From Alphaproteobacteria bacterium (lineage in GTDB: Bacteria; Pseudomonadota; Alphaproteobacteria; Caulobacterales; Parvularculaceae): a stretch of DNA of 64,000 nucleotides. Both the position numbers and the translations under genes were made by a program. Under the pieces are notes generated by a model that did no database searches, was not told the origin of the DNA, and was given only the letters and a program-made list of their open reading frames with translations. Position 1 is the stretch's first letter. Each line of letters begins with the position of its first letter. The stretch covers positions 62,001-126,000 of the forward strand of contig JAUIMC010000004.1 in assembly GCA_030433215.1 (NCBI GenBank). Reading direction: 5' to 3'. Of this stretch, positions 54,594 through 63,220 are shown one piece after another.

Positions 54594-54608
54594 GTTCGCA
54601 TTATGTTC
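54594..54608. promoter_or_regulatory. LexA-type SOS box GTTC-N7-GTTC
   Basis: GTTC-GCATTAT-GTTC is an exact match to the GTTC-N7-GTTC direct-repeat operator used by LexA in alphaproteobacteria. It lies 66 bp upstream of uvrB, a standard SOS gene. Damage-inducible expression of uvrB is inferred. Confidence 0.75.
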
Positions 54609-54673
54609 CTGTTTCGGTGGTCGCATTTTCCAGCGATCAACCGGCAGCCACTTGATCGGAAAATGCGCCGCCC

Positions 54674-57064
54674 ATGCCAGCCAATAAACACCGCCCCGGA
54701 TACGACCCGAAAGCCAAGCGCCCGGCCGCGCAGCCCGTCACCGCCAGCACGGAGGTGACGCCCGGCGGCTTTTCCGAAGCCGTCGCCGCCTATCACGACC
54801 GGCTGGCGACGCCGCTCGACGAATGGGTCCCGCACCGGCCCGAGCGCCCGGAGACAAAGCTCCGCCGGCCGCTGAAAGTGGTTTCGGACTATGAGCCGGC
54901 GGGCGACCAGCCGGCGGCGATCAAGGAGCTCTCCGAAGGGATCAAAACGGAAGAATGGGACCAGGTCCTGCTTGGCGCCACCGGCACGGGCAAGACCTTC
55001 ACCATGGCGAAGATCATCGAGGCGTGCCAGCGCCCGGCGCTCATCCTCGCGCCAAACAAGACCCTCGCGGCGCAGCTCTATGGCGAGTTCAAGGCGTTCT
55101 TCCCCGACAACGCCGTGGAATATTTCGTCTCCTATTACGACTATTACCAGCCGGAGGCCTATGTTCCGCGCACGGACACTTATATCGAGAAGGAAAGCTC
55201 CATCAACGAGCAGATCGACCGCATGCGCCACGCCGCGACGCGGGCGATCCTCGAGCGCGACGATGTGATCATCGTCGCGTCGGTGTCCTGCATTTACGGC
55301 ATCGGCTCGGTGGAGACCTATACGGCCATGACCTTCTCCCTGAAGGTCGGTCAGGAACTGTCGCGCAAGAAACTCCTCGCCGATCTCGTGGCCCTGCAAT
55401 ACAAGCGCAACGACAACGCCTTCGCCCGCGGCGCCTTCCGGGCGCGCGGCGACACCATCGAAGTGTTCCCGGCGCACTATGAAGACCGCGCCTGGCGCGT
55501 CTCCATGTTCGGCGACGAGATCGAAAGCCTTACAGAGTTCGACCCGCTGACCGGCCAGAAGACCGGCGATCTCGAGGAAGTGACGCTCTACGCCAACTCC
55601 CACTATGTCACGCCGCGCCCGACGCTGCAGCAGGCGATCACCGGCATCAAGAAAGAGCTCAACGAAACCCTCCCCATCATGCGCGAGGAAGGCCGCCTGC
55701 TCGAAGCCCAGCGTCTCGAACAAAGGGTGCAGTTCGACCTCGAGATGATGGCCGCCACCGGCGCCTGCAACGGCATCGAGAACTATTCGCGCTATCTCAC
55801 CGGCCGCCTGCCGGGCGAGCCGCCGCCAACCCTGTTCGAATATCTCCCGGAGAACGCGCTCATCTTCTGCGACGAAAGCCACGTCACCGTGCCGCAGATC
55901 GGCGCCATGTTCCGCGGCGACTTCAACCGCAAGAAGACGCTCGCCGAATACGGCTTCCGCCTGCCCTCCTGCATGGACAACCGGCCCCTGAAATTCGAGG
56001 AGTGGGAGAAGATGCGCCCGCAGACGGTGCATGTCTCCGCGACGCCCGGCGACTGGGAGCTGAACCGAACGGGGGGCGTTTTCACCGAACAGGTGATCCG
56101 CCCCACCGGCCTCGTCGACCCCGTGGTGGAAATCCGCCCGGTGACGGGAGAGAAATCGAACCAGGTCGACGACGTCATCGCCGAATGCTTGGGCGTCGCG
56201 AAGAAAGGCGGGCGCGTGCTGGTCACGACGCTGACCAAGCGCATGGCCGAAGACCTCACCGAATATATGCATGAACAGGGCGTGCGGGTGCGCTACATGC
56301 ACTCCGACATCGACACGCTGGAGCGGATCGAGATCATCCGCGATCTCAGGCTCGGCGCTTTCGACGTGCTGGTGGGCATCAACCTGTTGCGCGAGGGCCT
56401 CGACATTCCCGAATGCCAATTGGTGGCGATCCTCGACGCCGACAAGGAAGGCTTCCTCAGGTCCGAAACCTCGCTGGTCCAGACCATCGGGCGCGCGGCG
56501 CGCAATGTCGACGGCCGGGTCATTCTCTATGCGGACAATATCACCGGCTCCATGGAGCGGGCCATGGGCGAGACCGAGCGCCGGCGTGAAAAACAGCTCG
56601 CCCACAACAAGGCGCACGGCATCACCCCGGCCACGGTGAAGGCGAAGATCGCCGAAATCGCCGAGAGCGACGACGAAGGCGCGAAAGCCGCCATGGGCCA
56701 GACTTTCGTTGGCCACCGCAATGTCCGCAGCGCCCATGGCGGCGAAATGGCGGCGGGCTTCGCGGAAGAAGGCGCCGCGTTCGCCGGCGCGGGCCACAAT
56801 CTCAAGGCCGTCCTCTCCCATCTCGAAAAGGAAATGCGCGAAGCGGCCTCCAACCTCGAATTCGAAACCGCCGCCCGCCTCCGCGACGAAATCAAGCGCC
56901 TGCAGGAAGTGGAGTTGGCGGTCGCCGACGATCCTTTAGCGCGTCAGTCGACCGTAGAAGCCCGCGTCGAGCAAGCTTCGGAGGGCCGGATCAGGAAGTC
57001 CGAGGGCACGGTGAGTAATATTCGGAGCAAGCCGAAGAGCAAAAAAGTCAGAATTCGTAAATAA
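54674..57064 (+). CDS. uvrB: Excinuclease ABC subunit B
   Basis: The damage-verifying helicase-like subunit of nucleotide excision repair. It has 796 residues. A hydrophilic N-terminal extension of about 65 residues precedes the usual start region (FKVV-like, [16 protein letters not shown]). Walker A is [15 protein letters not shown], beta-hairpin [22 protein letters not shown]-like [10 protein letters not shown], motif [17 protein letters not shown], and the C-terminal UVR helical hairpin that contacts UvrC is at about 725-760. A GTTC-N7-GTTC box lies upstream. The AT-rich island begins 18 bp after its stop. Confidence 0.97.
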   Translation: MPANKHRPGYDPKAKRPAAQPVTASTEVTPGGFSEAVAAYHDRLATPLDEWVPHRPERPETKLRRPLKVVSDYEPAGDQPAAIKELSEGIKTEEWDQVLLGATGTGKTFTMAKIIEACQRPALILAPNKTLAAQLYGEFKAFFPDNAVEYFVSYYDYYQPEAYVPRTDTYIEKESSINEQIDRMRHAATRAILERDDVIIVASVSCIYGIGSVETYTAMTFSLKVGQELSRKKLLADLVALQYKRNDNAFARGAFRARGDTIEVFPAHYEDRAWRVSMFGDEIESLTEFDPLTGQKTGDLEEVTLYANSHYVTPRPTLQQAITGIKKELNETLPIMREEGRLLEAQRLEQRVQFDLEMMAATGACNGIENYSRYLTGRLPGEPPPTLFEYLPENALIFCDESHVTVPQIGAMFRGDFNRKKTLAEYGFRLPSCMDNRPLKFEEWEKMRPQTVHVSATPGDWELNRTGGVFTEQVIRPTGLVDPVVEIRPVTGEKSNQVDDVIAECLGVAKKGGRVLVTTLTKRMAEDLTEYMHEQGVRVRYMHSDIDTLERIEIIRDLRLGAFDVLVGINLLREGLDIPECQLVAILDADKEGFLRSETSLVQTIGRAARNVDGRVILYADNITGSMERAMGETERRREKQLAHNKAHGITPATVKAKIAEIAESDDEGAKAAMGQTFVGHRNVRSAHGGEMAAGFAEEGAAFAGAGHNLKAVLSHLEKEMREAASNLEFETAARLRDEIKRLQEVELAVADDPLARQSTVEARVEQASEGRIRKSEGTVSNIRSKPKSKKVRIRK

Positions 57065-57082
57065 CCGGGATGCACCAATGTA

Positions 57083-57874
57083 ATGGAAAACGTTTCACCA
57101 GATGATGAATTAGACCTTGATGATATTCACGAAATCATCGAGACGCTTGAGTATTCGATAAACGCTTTGCGAGCCGAAGCAGCTACTCAGAATGCCCATA
57201 TCTATTTGTCGGACTTTTCAGCTTTATGCAGCGTTATTACGGAACTAAACGATTGGGATAAAACCGCCTACGGAACAGACCTATCAAACAAGCTAGGGAT
57301 AGCACCAAGTTTAGTCTCAAAATTCTTGCGCTTTTTAACGTCTTCTGGAGAAAAAGACATCCGCATGAAGGCTTTTACAGCCCTTAAAGTTGCAGAGCGT
57401 GCGCTCTCCTACGCCAAGTCACTTGAATCAGAAGCAACTGATTGGCGCTACAAAAAACCAAAAATGGATATTTCGGAGTTAAATTCTGAAGATTCAGCGA
57501 CAAAGCAAATACTACACTTCTCTGCCACCACATGGGCTGCAGTTCCAAAAACTTCAGAAATTCAGGAAAAAATTTCGCTAATAGCTGAACTCTTGGATTC
57601 TTTAATACTCAACATAAATAGTGCAAACTTACCCCCCTCCGAACAAGCTCTTTCAGAAATTGAAAAACAACAATTAATCGCAGTTCTGGAAACCGCTCTG
57701 CAGATGCTGCAGGCACCCTTAGTCGAGAAAAACCTTCTCGAAGAAACATCGGATTTACTTGGGAATGCAACAAGGAAGGCAGCGGAGAAGAGCGTACAAG
57801 AAGCCTTGGAAACTTTAGGAAAAAAAGCAATATATCATCTAATCGAACTTATTAAGCTAATACCTTGGGACTAA
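57083..57874 (+). CDS. Unrecognised protein of the AT-rich island
   Basis: 263 residues, mainly helical and acidic, starting MENVSPDDELDLDD. Codon use is strikingly AT-rich compared with uvrB only 18 bp away, a sign of recent transfer. A stretch SNKLGIAPSLVSKFLRFL could be a helix-turn-helix-like segment. The C-terminal third is amphipathic (LLGNATRKAAEKSVQEALETL) and ends hydrophobic. No catalytic motif is seen. Its stop overlaps the antitoxin gene stop by 4 bp on the other strand, so the two were probably acquired together. Function is unknown; cargo or a third component of the neighbouring system are options. Confidence 0.7.
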   Translation: MENVSPDDELDLDDIHEIIETLEYSINALRAEAATQNAHIYLSDFSALCSVITELNDWDKTAYGTDLSNKLGIAPSLVSKFLRFLTSSGEKDIRMKAFTALKVAERALSYAKSLESEATDWRYKKPKMDISELNSEDSATKQILHFSATTWAAVPKTSEIQEKISLIAELLDSLILNINSANLPPSEQALSEIEKQQLIAVLETALQMLQAPLVEKNLLEETSDLLGNATRKAAEKSVQEALETLGKKAIYHLIELIKLIPWD

Positions 57875-58521
57875 ATTTTATTGGCGTAAGCCAAGGCCGA
57901 AAATCTTCCAAAAGACTCAATTGCATCATCAATCATTCCTCGTAGCTCCAAAGCAGCGACAATTGCACAGGAGCGCGCCTGACAATTAATCGATTTCAAC
58001 GGATTGAATTCAATATCCGAAAAGGCTTCCCATACTACGAGCTCTTCTCGAATATCCATCTTGGAATAAATCGCATTTAAGTAGAGCCAATCATAAAAGG
58101 CAGACTTTGGTGATAGCGGAAATATTTCCGAATCAAACTCAAAAGCTATTAATTTTCCAGAGCTCTTTACTCGTGTATCTCGCTTGGCTGACCTACCATC
58201 AAGGCTATATATATCAGTGTATGGGCCACCAGATTCGAAGACTTTACTGCCCTGGAACGCTGATTCGAGACATACACTCCGTTCATGATAGCGAAGGGTA
58301 AGATTAAAAGCGCTCAGTTGACATCCTAATTCCTGATCGGATTTGGTTGATACCTCCAATACTTTTTCAAACCCACTATTCGCCGCCGCTTCGTGCAAAG
58401 CTTGAATATTACGCTTTTTTTGAACCGGCGCAAAACCAGGATTCCAATGGAATGAAAACCTCTCTTCGCTGTAAAAAGAATTACCGGTGGTTAAAGGTAC
58501 AAAAATTGGTCTTTCAGCCAT
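57871..58521 (-). CDS. DarT1-associated NADAR-family antitoxin
   Basis: 216 residues, AT-rich. NADAR-type landmarks are CLESAFQGSKVFESGGPYTD (about 85-104), AKRDTRVKSSGKL, FYDWLYLNAI and DIEFNPLKSINCQARS (about 169-184), recalled as features of NADAR proteins encoded next to DarT1. Known members remove ADP-ribose from guanine bases in DNA and so neutralise DarT1. It overlaps the upstream toxin gene by 8 bp, giving toxin-antitoxin coupling. Family assignment is by remembered motif pattern; activity is inferred. Confidence 0.75.
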   Translation of the reverse strand: MAERPIFVPLTTGNSFYSEERFSFHWNPGFAPVQKKRNIQALHEAAANSGFEKVLEVSTKSDQELGCQLSAFNLTLRYHERSVCLESAFQGSKVFESGGPYTDIYSLDGRSAKRDTRVKSSGKLIAFEFDSEIFPLSPKSAFYDWLYLNAIYSKMDIREELVVWEAFSDIEFNPLKSINCQARSCAIVAALELRGMIDDAIESFGRFSALAYANKI

Positions 58522-59059
58522 CTCTTTTCACATAACCATCAATATATTCTCGGGCGACGGTATCAGGAATAAGAAGTTCATATTTCCGAGCAATTTTTAA
58601 TCTTTCCTGAATTTCTTTGTCACGCCAGTTTGTTCTAGTATAGATTATATCTAAATCGATAGCGTCGAGCATCTCCGAGATAGGTCGAGGTTCGTTTCCT
58701 GCTTTGTTGGAAACTTCTTGGCTGATTAGCACACCTTCAGAAAGGATTATCTCAGGCTTAATTCCAAACCAGACCGATTTTTGAATACGCCCGTCCTCTT
58801 TCGCACGATATTCCATGGGATGCTGATCAAAAAAGCATAAGTGTACATAAGCGTCCATGCCGCATCGCTTGTCTTGTTCTTGACTCCAGTCATTACCCCC
58901 AAAAACAGGGTTTTCGATTCCGCGTTTCGCGATTTCCTGCGCAGACAAAAGCCCATGCTCAAGAATAGATGCTTCATTTCGCTGGTCAGTGAAATGATAA
59001 AAATACTTATGCTGACAACTTGGCCCAAAAACCTTCTCTAGGAAATAATTAATATCCAT
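58514..59059 (-). CDS. darT1: DarT1-like DNA ADP-ribosyltransferase toxin
   Basis: 181 residues from ATG 59059, preceded by GGAGG at ideal spacing; the frame's earlier ATG at 59101 is unlikely. DarT-fold features are YFYHFTDQRNEASILEHGLL (NAD-binding His22), VHLCFFDQHPMEYRA, and the catalytic Glu161 in RKYELLIPDTV, matching the KQAEFLV-type Glu strand of DarT. DarT1 enzymes attach ADP-ribose to guanine in DNA, blocking replication, and act in toxin-antitoxin and phage defence. The NADAR gene directly downstream, rather than a DarG macrodomain gene, points to DarT1. Base specificity is inferred. Confidence 0.72.
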   Translation of the reverse strand: MDINYFLEKVFGPSCQHKYFYHFTDQRNEASILEHGLLSAQEIAKRGIENPVFGGNDWSQEQDKRCGMDAYVHLCFFDQHPMEYRAKEDGRIQKSVWFGIKPEIILSEGVLISQEVSNKAGNEPRPISEMLDAIDLDIIYTRTNWRDKEIQERLKIARKYELLIPDTVAREYIDGYVKRDG

Positions 59060-59464
59060 GACAAGCCTCCAAAGGAAATACATGGGGGCTGCATTATTCA
59101 CTTCAATAGTTCATATATATATTTGTCTATACTGAAATAGTCATTAAGCTTCTATGTGATTGTTTCCTGAAAATTAAACGCAGACCAATACGCAAGTTGG
59201 CAATTGTGCCCAAAAACAAGCAGCGCGGTTTGCCCCCCGGTCGAGCCGGAGGCCCGCCCGAGCATAAATCCCGCGATACCCGCCATTCCAACCCGCCACT
59301 GACACGCTATTGGCGGGTTTGCGCCTTCGGCTTCAACCCGCCCTACGGGGCTGGCGGTTTCTCCGCCCTTCCTGCGTTTAAGCCCTGAAGGGCCCCGCCA
59401 CACCACGCGCTGGCCCTTCGCACTGCCCGGGACAGGGGTCCTGAAGACGGGAGAGAGGAAGCCG

Positions 59465-59614
59465 ATGACCGACATCGCCAACAAGAGCTGCGGGGAGAAC
59501 ATCCGCGACAGCGTGAAGCCGGGGGTGGTCGTGCTGGCCGTCTTTCCCCTCCTCTTTGCGCCGCTGATCGAGAAGACGCCGCAGCCTCTCCGCTGTCGCT
59601 TCCCCACGCTTTAA
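59465..59614 (+). CDS. Possible small membrane peptide
   Basis: A 49-codon frame starts at ATG 59465 behind GGAGAGAGGAAG. It encodes MTDIANKSCGENIR followed by one hydrophobic stretch (PGVVVLAVFPLLFAPLI). The stop lies inside a palindromic repeat. No family is recognised, and a 151-codon frame overlaps it on the minus strand. It may be a genuine small protein or chance. Confidence 0.25.
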   Translation: MTDIANKSCGENIRDSVKPGVVVLAVFPLLFAPLIEKTPQPLRCRFPTL

Positions 59615-59695
59615 GCGTGGGATCCAGCCTTTTTATCTCAACGAACGCTATTTCTGTTCGCACACGAACAGACGGGCCCCACGGTCAGGCCGTGG
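59603..59695. repeat. Cluster of three palindromes right of the island
   Basis: Three hairpins in a row: CCCACGCTT-T-AAGCGTGGG (59603-59621), CTGTTCG-CACA-CGAACAG (59654-59671) and CCACGG-TCAGG-CCGTGG (59679-59695). The make-up resembles the other dispersed palindromic elements of the window. It lies within the 59060-60092 gap, where no confident gene is seen. Confidence 0.65.
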
Positions 59696-59770
59696 AGAGT
59701 CGCTTACGGCGGGCGCCCAGCGGAATGACCGCCGCCGGGCGGGCCGAAGGATAAGGCCTAATCAGAAGGC

Positions 59771-59804
59771 GGGGATAGAATTTCATATATGAAATTTCGT
59801 CCCC
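59771..59804. repeat. Long palindrome with AT core
   Basis: An 18-bp perfect palindrome, AATTTCATATATGAAATT (59779-59796), is enclosed by GGGGA (59771) and TCCCC (59800-59804), forming a 34-bp hairpin. It lies in the repeat-rich gap and could be a terminator-like or mobile palindromic element. No T-run follows on either side. Confidence 0.6.
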
Positions 59805-60092
59805 GGCTTTTCCGGCGGGCGTAGGATATGCGCCCGGAAGTTCTGCGCTCGCGATTTTCTTGGCGCGGCGCCCTGAACGCCGTTCGTACGGATACGGACA
59901 GAAAGGAGAGCCCGCCCCCCGTGGAACAATTGTCGCAAATGGCGCCATTTGCCTCTGAAAGCCAGCAAACAAGCCGTTTAAAGACATCGCGCGATTGGGT
60001 TGTCGTAAAATGTTTCACGGGAAAACCGCCCGGGCGCGACGGGAGAACTTCCCGCGCGGGCCGGTGTTTGCAGGGCAAGGAAAAGGAATTTC

Positions 60093-60575
60093 ATGATGAT
60101 CGCCGCACACACCGCCGCGCCGCGGGCCTCTTTCGCGCGCGCCGTCAATACCGCACTCGCCGCCGCGCTATCGCTCGGCCTTTGCGCGCCGGCCCTGGCC
60201 CAGGACAGCCAAGCCGATCAGGCCGATCAGGCCGATATGGCGCAAACGCGGATCGCCGCCGCGCCGTCGCAGGCGGCCGCTTCCCATGCGCAGGGGGCGC
60301 GCCTGTCTGCGGGCCCGGTCAATCTCCTGCCTTACGATGTCGGCGGCGCGCAGAACGCGCCGGTCTATCGCCTCGAGCCGGTTTCGATGGAGCGCGTTGG
60401 CGCCGCAAGCAAGGACCGGGAGGAAGCGCCCGGCTTTGCCGGCCTGACGCCCGCCGCCGTCATTCAGGCGCGCTGCATTTCCGGCGGCTTCCTGAAACGT
60501 CCAGGCTATGGAGCGGCGGCGCCCGCCTGCGCCCCGGCGAACCGTTCCGGCGCGACATTGGTCAGCGGCCTTTAA
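60093..60575 (+). CDS. Small exported protein of unknown function
   Basis: 160 residues with a clear signal peptide (ALAAALSLGLCAPALAQDS) behind AAGGAAAAGGA. After cleavage comes a three-fold nine-base tandem repeat encoding Ala-Asp-Gln (ADQADQADM), then an Ala-rich segment and a C-terminal part with two cysteines (ARCISGG; APACAPANRS). No family is recognised. Confidence 0.6.
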   Translation: MMIAAHTAAPRASFARAVNTALAAALSLGLCAPALAQDSQADQADQADMAQTRIAAAPSQAAASHAQGARLSAGPVNLLPYDVGGAQNAPVYRLEPVSMERVGAASKDREEAPGFAGLTPAAVIQARCISGGFLKRPGYGAAAPACAPANRSGATLVSGL

Positions 60576-60609
60576 CCGCTTCCAGCGCCGCAACGACTGA
60601 GCGTCCAAC

Positions 60610-60640
60610 AAAAAACCCCCGCCGAAGCGGGGGTTCTTTC
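60610..60640. terminator. Bidirectional intrinsic terminator
   Basis: Stem AACCCCCGC with GCGGGGGTT around a CGAA loop (60614-60635). On the minus strand it runs into six T, and on the plus strand into TTCTTTC. It ends both the exported-protein gene at 60575 and the convergent PEP-CTERM-like gene at 60668. Confidence 0.82.
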
Positions 60641-60667
60641 AAGAGACTTGCGATTAAGCGCGGCGGC

Positions 60668-61351
60668 TTAGGCCGTTTTGCGCTTCCTGCGGCCGGCGAA
60701 GCCGAAGCCCGCGACGCCCGCCAGGAACAGCGGCAGCGCCGCCGGCAGGGGCACTTCGCTGACGCTGACCGCGTCGATGAAGCCGCCCAGCGAGGTTTCA
60801 AGACCTTCCGCCGCGAAGCCGATGCCGTTGACGCCGGCCAGCGCCGTGTAGGTCACCGAGTAGACCATCCAGTCGGACAGGGTCGACGTGGTTTCGTTGA
60901 CGGTGAGAAGCAGATCGCCGCTCACGCCGCCGCCGCCGCCATAGGTCAGCGCATAAAGCGCGATGATATTATCGTCGGCGACATCGGTGCGCGGCTTATA
61001 GGCGAAAGAGATCTCGTAGGTCTTGCCCTCAACAAAGGGGATCATCGCTCCCATGCCGGAATTGGTGCCGGACGCGCCGGCGTCGCCGCCGCGGTCGAAG
61101 TCGCTGTCGAGTTCGACATATTGTTCGCCGTCATAGGCGTCGGTGATGCCGAGACTTTCGTCCTGGATCTCGATGCCCGTGCCGAATTCGGTGGTCCAGT
61201 CGGCGCCGTCGCCGGCGACGGCGAACACCGCCCAGTCGGCGACGTCAGGCGCTTCGAAGCTGTCGAAGAAGATAGGCGCGGCGGAGGCGGGGCCTGCGAC
61301 CGCGAGCGTCGCCGCACCGGCGGCAACGGCAAGTTTAAGACGAGAAAACAT
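60668..61351 (-). CDS. Secreted protein with VPLPA (PEP-CTERM-like) sorting tail
   Basis: 227 residues from ATG 61351, with GGGGGAT upstream. The signal peptide ends GPASAAP. A beta-rich jelly-roll-like body contains EGKTYEISFAYKPRTD and ends with VPLPAALPLFLAGVAGFGFA and a basic cluster (GRRKRK), the tripartite sorting tail that exosortase/EpsH-type enzymes recognise. It is probably exported and processed at the surface or in matrix. The body has no recognised catalytic motif. Confidence 0.8.
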   Translation of the reverse strand: MFSRLKLAVAAGAATLAVAGPASAAPIFFDSFEAPDVADWAVFAVAGDGADWTTEFGTGIEIQDESLGITDAYDGEQYVELDSDFDRGGDAGASGTNSGMGAMIPFVEGKTYEISFAYKPRTDVADDNIIALYALTYGGGGGVSGDLLLTVNETTSTLSDWMVYSVTYTALAGVNGIGFAAEGLETSLGGFIDAVSVSEVPLPAALPLFLAGVAGFGFAGRRKRKTA

Positions 61352-61524
61352 GGCAATCCCCCAAATACTGGTTGCCGCCGATATTACGCAAAATTTAGGC
61401 CAGCATACAAGCGCGGGTGTCGTTCCGGGACCGAAAAAGATGGAAATTTCATCCCGCGTCCCATGGTCAGAGGCGAACCCCGTCTCCGGCCGCACGCATG
61501 AGGCGAACTTTCCGCGGCGCCGGG

Positions 61525-62238
61525 TCAGGCGGCCTTGCGCTTTTTCGCCCGGGCGACCCCGCCGACCGCCCCAAGCCCTGCGAGGAAAAGGGGCAGCGCG
61601 GCCGGTATCGGCACCTCGCCCACATGCGTCGTGGAAATAAGCGTCAGCGCTGTGATAATCCCCCTATCGGCAAGAAGCGGATCGTCAGTCCCCGTGGACA
61701 GAGACGGCGCCTCCCGCCCGGCGATCTCGGCGACCGCAAAATCCGTGAGCGTCAGCCCCGCCGGCAGGGAATCGTCCGTAAACGCCATGTCAAAAGGCGC
61801 CTCAAAGCGAAGGCTGATGGTAGCGTAGTCACCGAGATTGACGCCAAGCGGAATGACCAGCGAGTCCTCGCCGTCATCCGGCGGCGCCGGCGGCAGGGTA
61901 GAGACCGGCGCCTTATGGGTCACGATCGCGCCAAAGGCCGGGATGGGTCCCAGCGGCGCGAGCGTTCCGTCAAGTCCCGCCGACTGAACGGCGTACTGAC
62001 CGACAGCGGCGTCTCCGGGCTGCATGTCGGGATTTCCCGGCCCGACCACATAGCTGAAGGTTCCCGAAAACGCATCGCCGATTTCCGTGTCGGCCGCCGC
62101 GCCGAAGAGACCATCGTCGAGGCCAAGCTCGACGATCTCGCCGGAATAAGCGAATGTGTAGAGAACGCCTGCCTGAGCCGGCGCCATAGCAAGCGCTGCG
62201 AAGGCCGCAGAAAAAATAAGAATGGTCTTCATCATCAT
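61525..62238 (-). CDS. Secreted protein with VPIPA (PEP-CTERM-like) sorting tail
   Basis: 237 residues; start among three consecutive Met codons behind GGGGAG; signal peptide ends APAQAGV. A beta-rich body begins LYTFAYSGEIVELGLDD and ends in EVPIPAALPLFLAGLGAVG followed by ARAKKRK. It carries the same type of tail as the gene 173 bp downstream on the same strand, but the bodies differ. Both imply an exosortase elsewhere in the genome. Confidence 0.8.
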   Translation of the reverse strand: MMMKTILIFSAAFAALAMAPAQAGVLYTFAYSGEIVELGLDDGLFGAAADTEIGDAFSGTFSYVVGPGNPDMQPGDAAVGQYAVQSAGLDGTLAPLGPIPAFGAIVTHKAPVSTLPPAPPDDGEDSLVIPLGVNLGDYATISLRFEAPFDMAFTDDSLPAGLTLTDFAVAEIAGREAPSLSTGTDDPLLADRGIITALTLISTTHVGEVPIPAALPLFLAGLGAVGGVARAKKRKAA

Positions 62239-62442
62239 CTCCCCATGACAACGAAAAACTCATTATGCGCTACTGAGCGCGGCTTGTCGATGTCGGGGCC
62301 GGAGGCGGCGCGTCTGGATGAAACCCTGCGCCGATCTTGCTGTTAGGCCGGAAAAATGCGCGCGCCCTAGGCGCCTGCCGAAGACAACGCCGCGCCGAAG
62401 CATGAAAGGAGGCCCCTCATCGCCAATATCGTCAAAACCCTC

Positions 62443-62643
62443 GTGCAGGATTTCGGCTGGATACATCTCTCCCTCGGTCTTCTCGGCAATGCGGCCTTTT
62501 TTATCGGCAGCATCCTGTTCCTGCCGGCGCTGGAGCCCTATAAATCTCTCGGAATATGGCTGTTTATCAGCGGTTCTTTCGGGATGCTGATCGGCGCGCT
62601 CGGACGGCTGCTCGTAACCCTCTACGAGAATGAGGAAAACTGA
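62443..62643 (+). CDS. YrhK-like small membrane protein
   Basis: Two helices (LSLGLLGNAAFFIGSILFL; LGIWLFISGSFGMLIGALGRLL) match the YrhK domain pattern. The annotated GTG 62443 gives 66 residues but lacks a ribosome site. A perfect AAAGGAGG (62405-62412) lies 6 nt before an in-frame ATC at 62419, which would add eight natural-looking residues (IANIVKTL). The true start may be that rare codon. Function is unknown. Confidence 0.65.
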   Translation: MQDFGWIHLSLGLLGNAAFFIGSILFLPALEPYKSLGIWLFISGSFGMLIGALGRLLVTLYENEEN

Positions 62644-62743
62644 CCCGCAGGCGCCGCGAAAGATTGATGCAGATCAACCGCCCTTGCGGGCCCGGCGTTA
62701 GTTTCGCTACCATCTTGAAGCGCTTTTTGAGGGAGGTCCGAGC

Positions 62744-63178
62744 ATGGCCAAATCCGTAAAGCCGAAAGCCGCCAAAACCAAGCCTTTACATCATACAACG
62801 CCCTTCCCGCTGTTCGATCCCGGCGATTTCGCCGAGACCGGCGCGCGCAATGTCGAGTTTGCGAGCCGCGCCGCCAGCGCGTGTCTTTCCGGCGCCGCGC
62901 AACTGAACTGGGAAATGATGAACTTCATGGGCCGGCGCTGGCTCAAGGACATCGCCTGCGCGCAAGGTTTCATGACCGCGAAGACCAGCAGGTCCGCTTT
63001 TCATTCGCAGGCGGAATTTGTGGAAGACGCGCTGCGCGATTACGCCGACGAAGCCTCGAAGCTTTTGCACATGGCGGCGGACATCGCCAATTCGACGCTG
63101 GAGCCTGTCGGGAAGCGCGCCGAAGAAATGCTGAACGAGCTCGACGAACACGCCGCCGAAGCGGGTGAAGCCGCCTGA
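62744..63178 (+). CDS. Phasin family protein
   Basis: 144 residues with a Lys-rich N-terminus, then amphipathic helices typical of Phasin_2: LSGAAQLNWEMMNFMGRRW, FHSQAEFVEDALRDYADE and a C-terminal EPVGKRAEEMLNEL. Phasins coat polyhydroxyalkanoate granules. A polymer synthase is not in the window. A GGGAGGT ribosome site precedes it. Confidence 0.85.
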   Translation: MAKSVKPKAAKTKPLHHTTPFPLFDPGDFAETGARNVEFASRAASACLSGAAQLNWEMMNFMGRRWLKDIACAQGFMTAKTSRSAFHSQAEFVEDALRDYADEASKLLHMAADIANSTLEPVGKRAEEMLNELDEHAAEAGEAA

Positions 63179-63220
63179 CTGCGCCTCATGACCGCGAAAA
63201 AGAACGGCGGAAACTGACTC

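Noticed and set aside
54389-56821. 810-codon open frame on the minus strand
   Set aside because: Lies fully antisense to uvrB, has low-complexity His/Arg/Asp composition typical of GC-rich mirror frames, and uvrB motifs are unambiguous.
58514-59059. DarTG-type (thymidine) system
   Set aside because: The adjacent partner lacks a macrodomain and shows NADAR-type motifs, so the DarT1-NADAR pairing was preferred.
59152-59607. 151-codon minus-strand frame right of the island
   Set aside because: Mosaic composition spanning the AT-rich/GC-rich boundary and palindromic repeats, no ribosome site at the start and no family recognised.
59828-61501. 557-codon open frame on the plus strand
   Set aside because: Runs across a signal-peptide gene in another frame and antisense to a PEP-CTERM gene; Arg/Gly-rich with no domain pattern.
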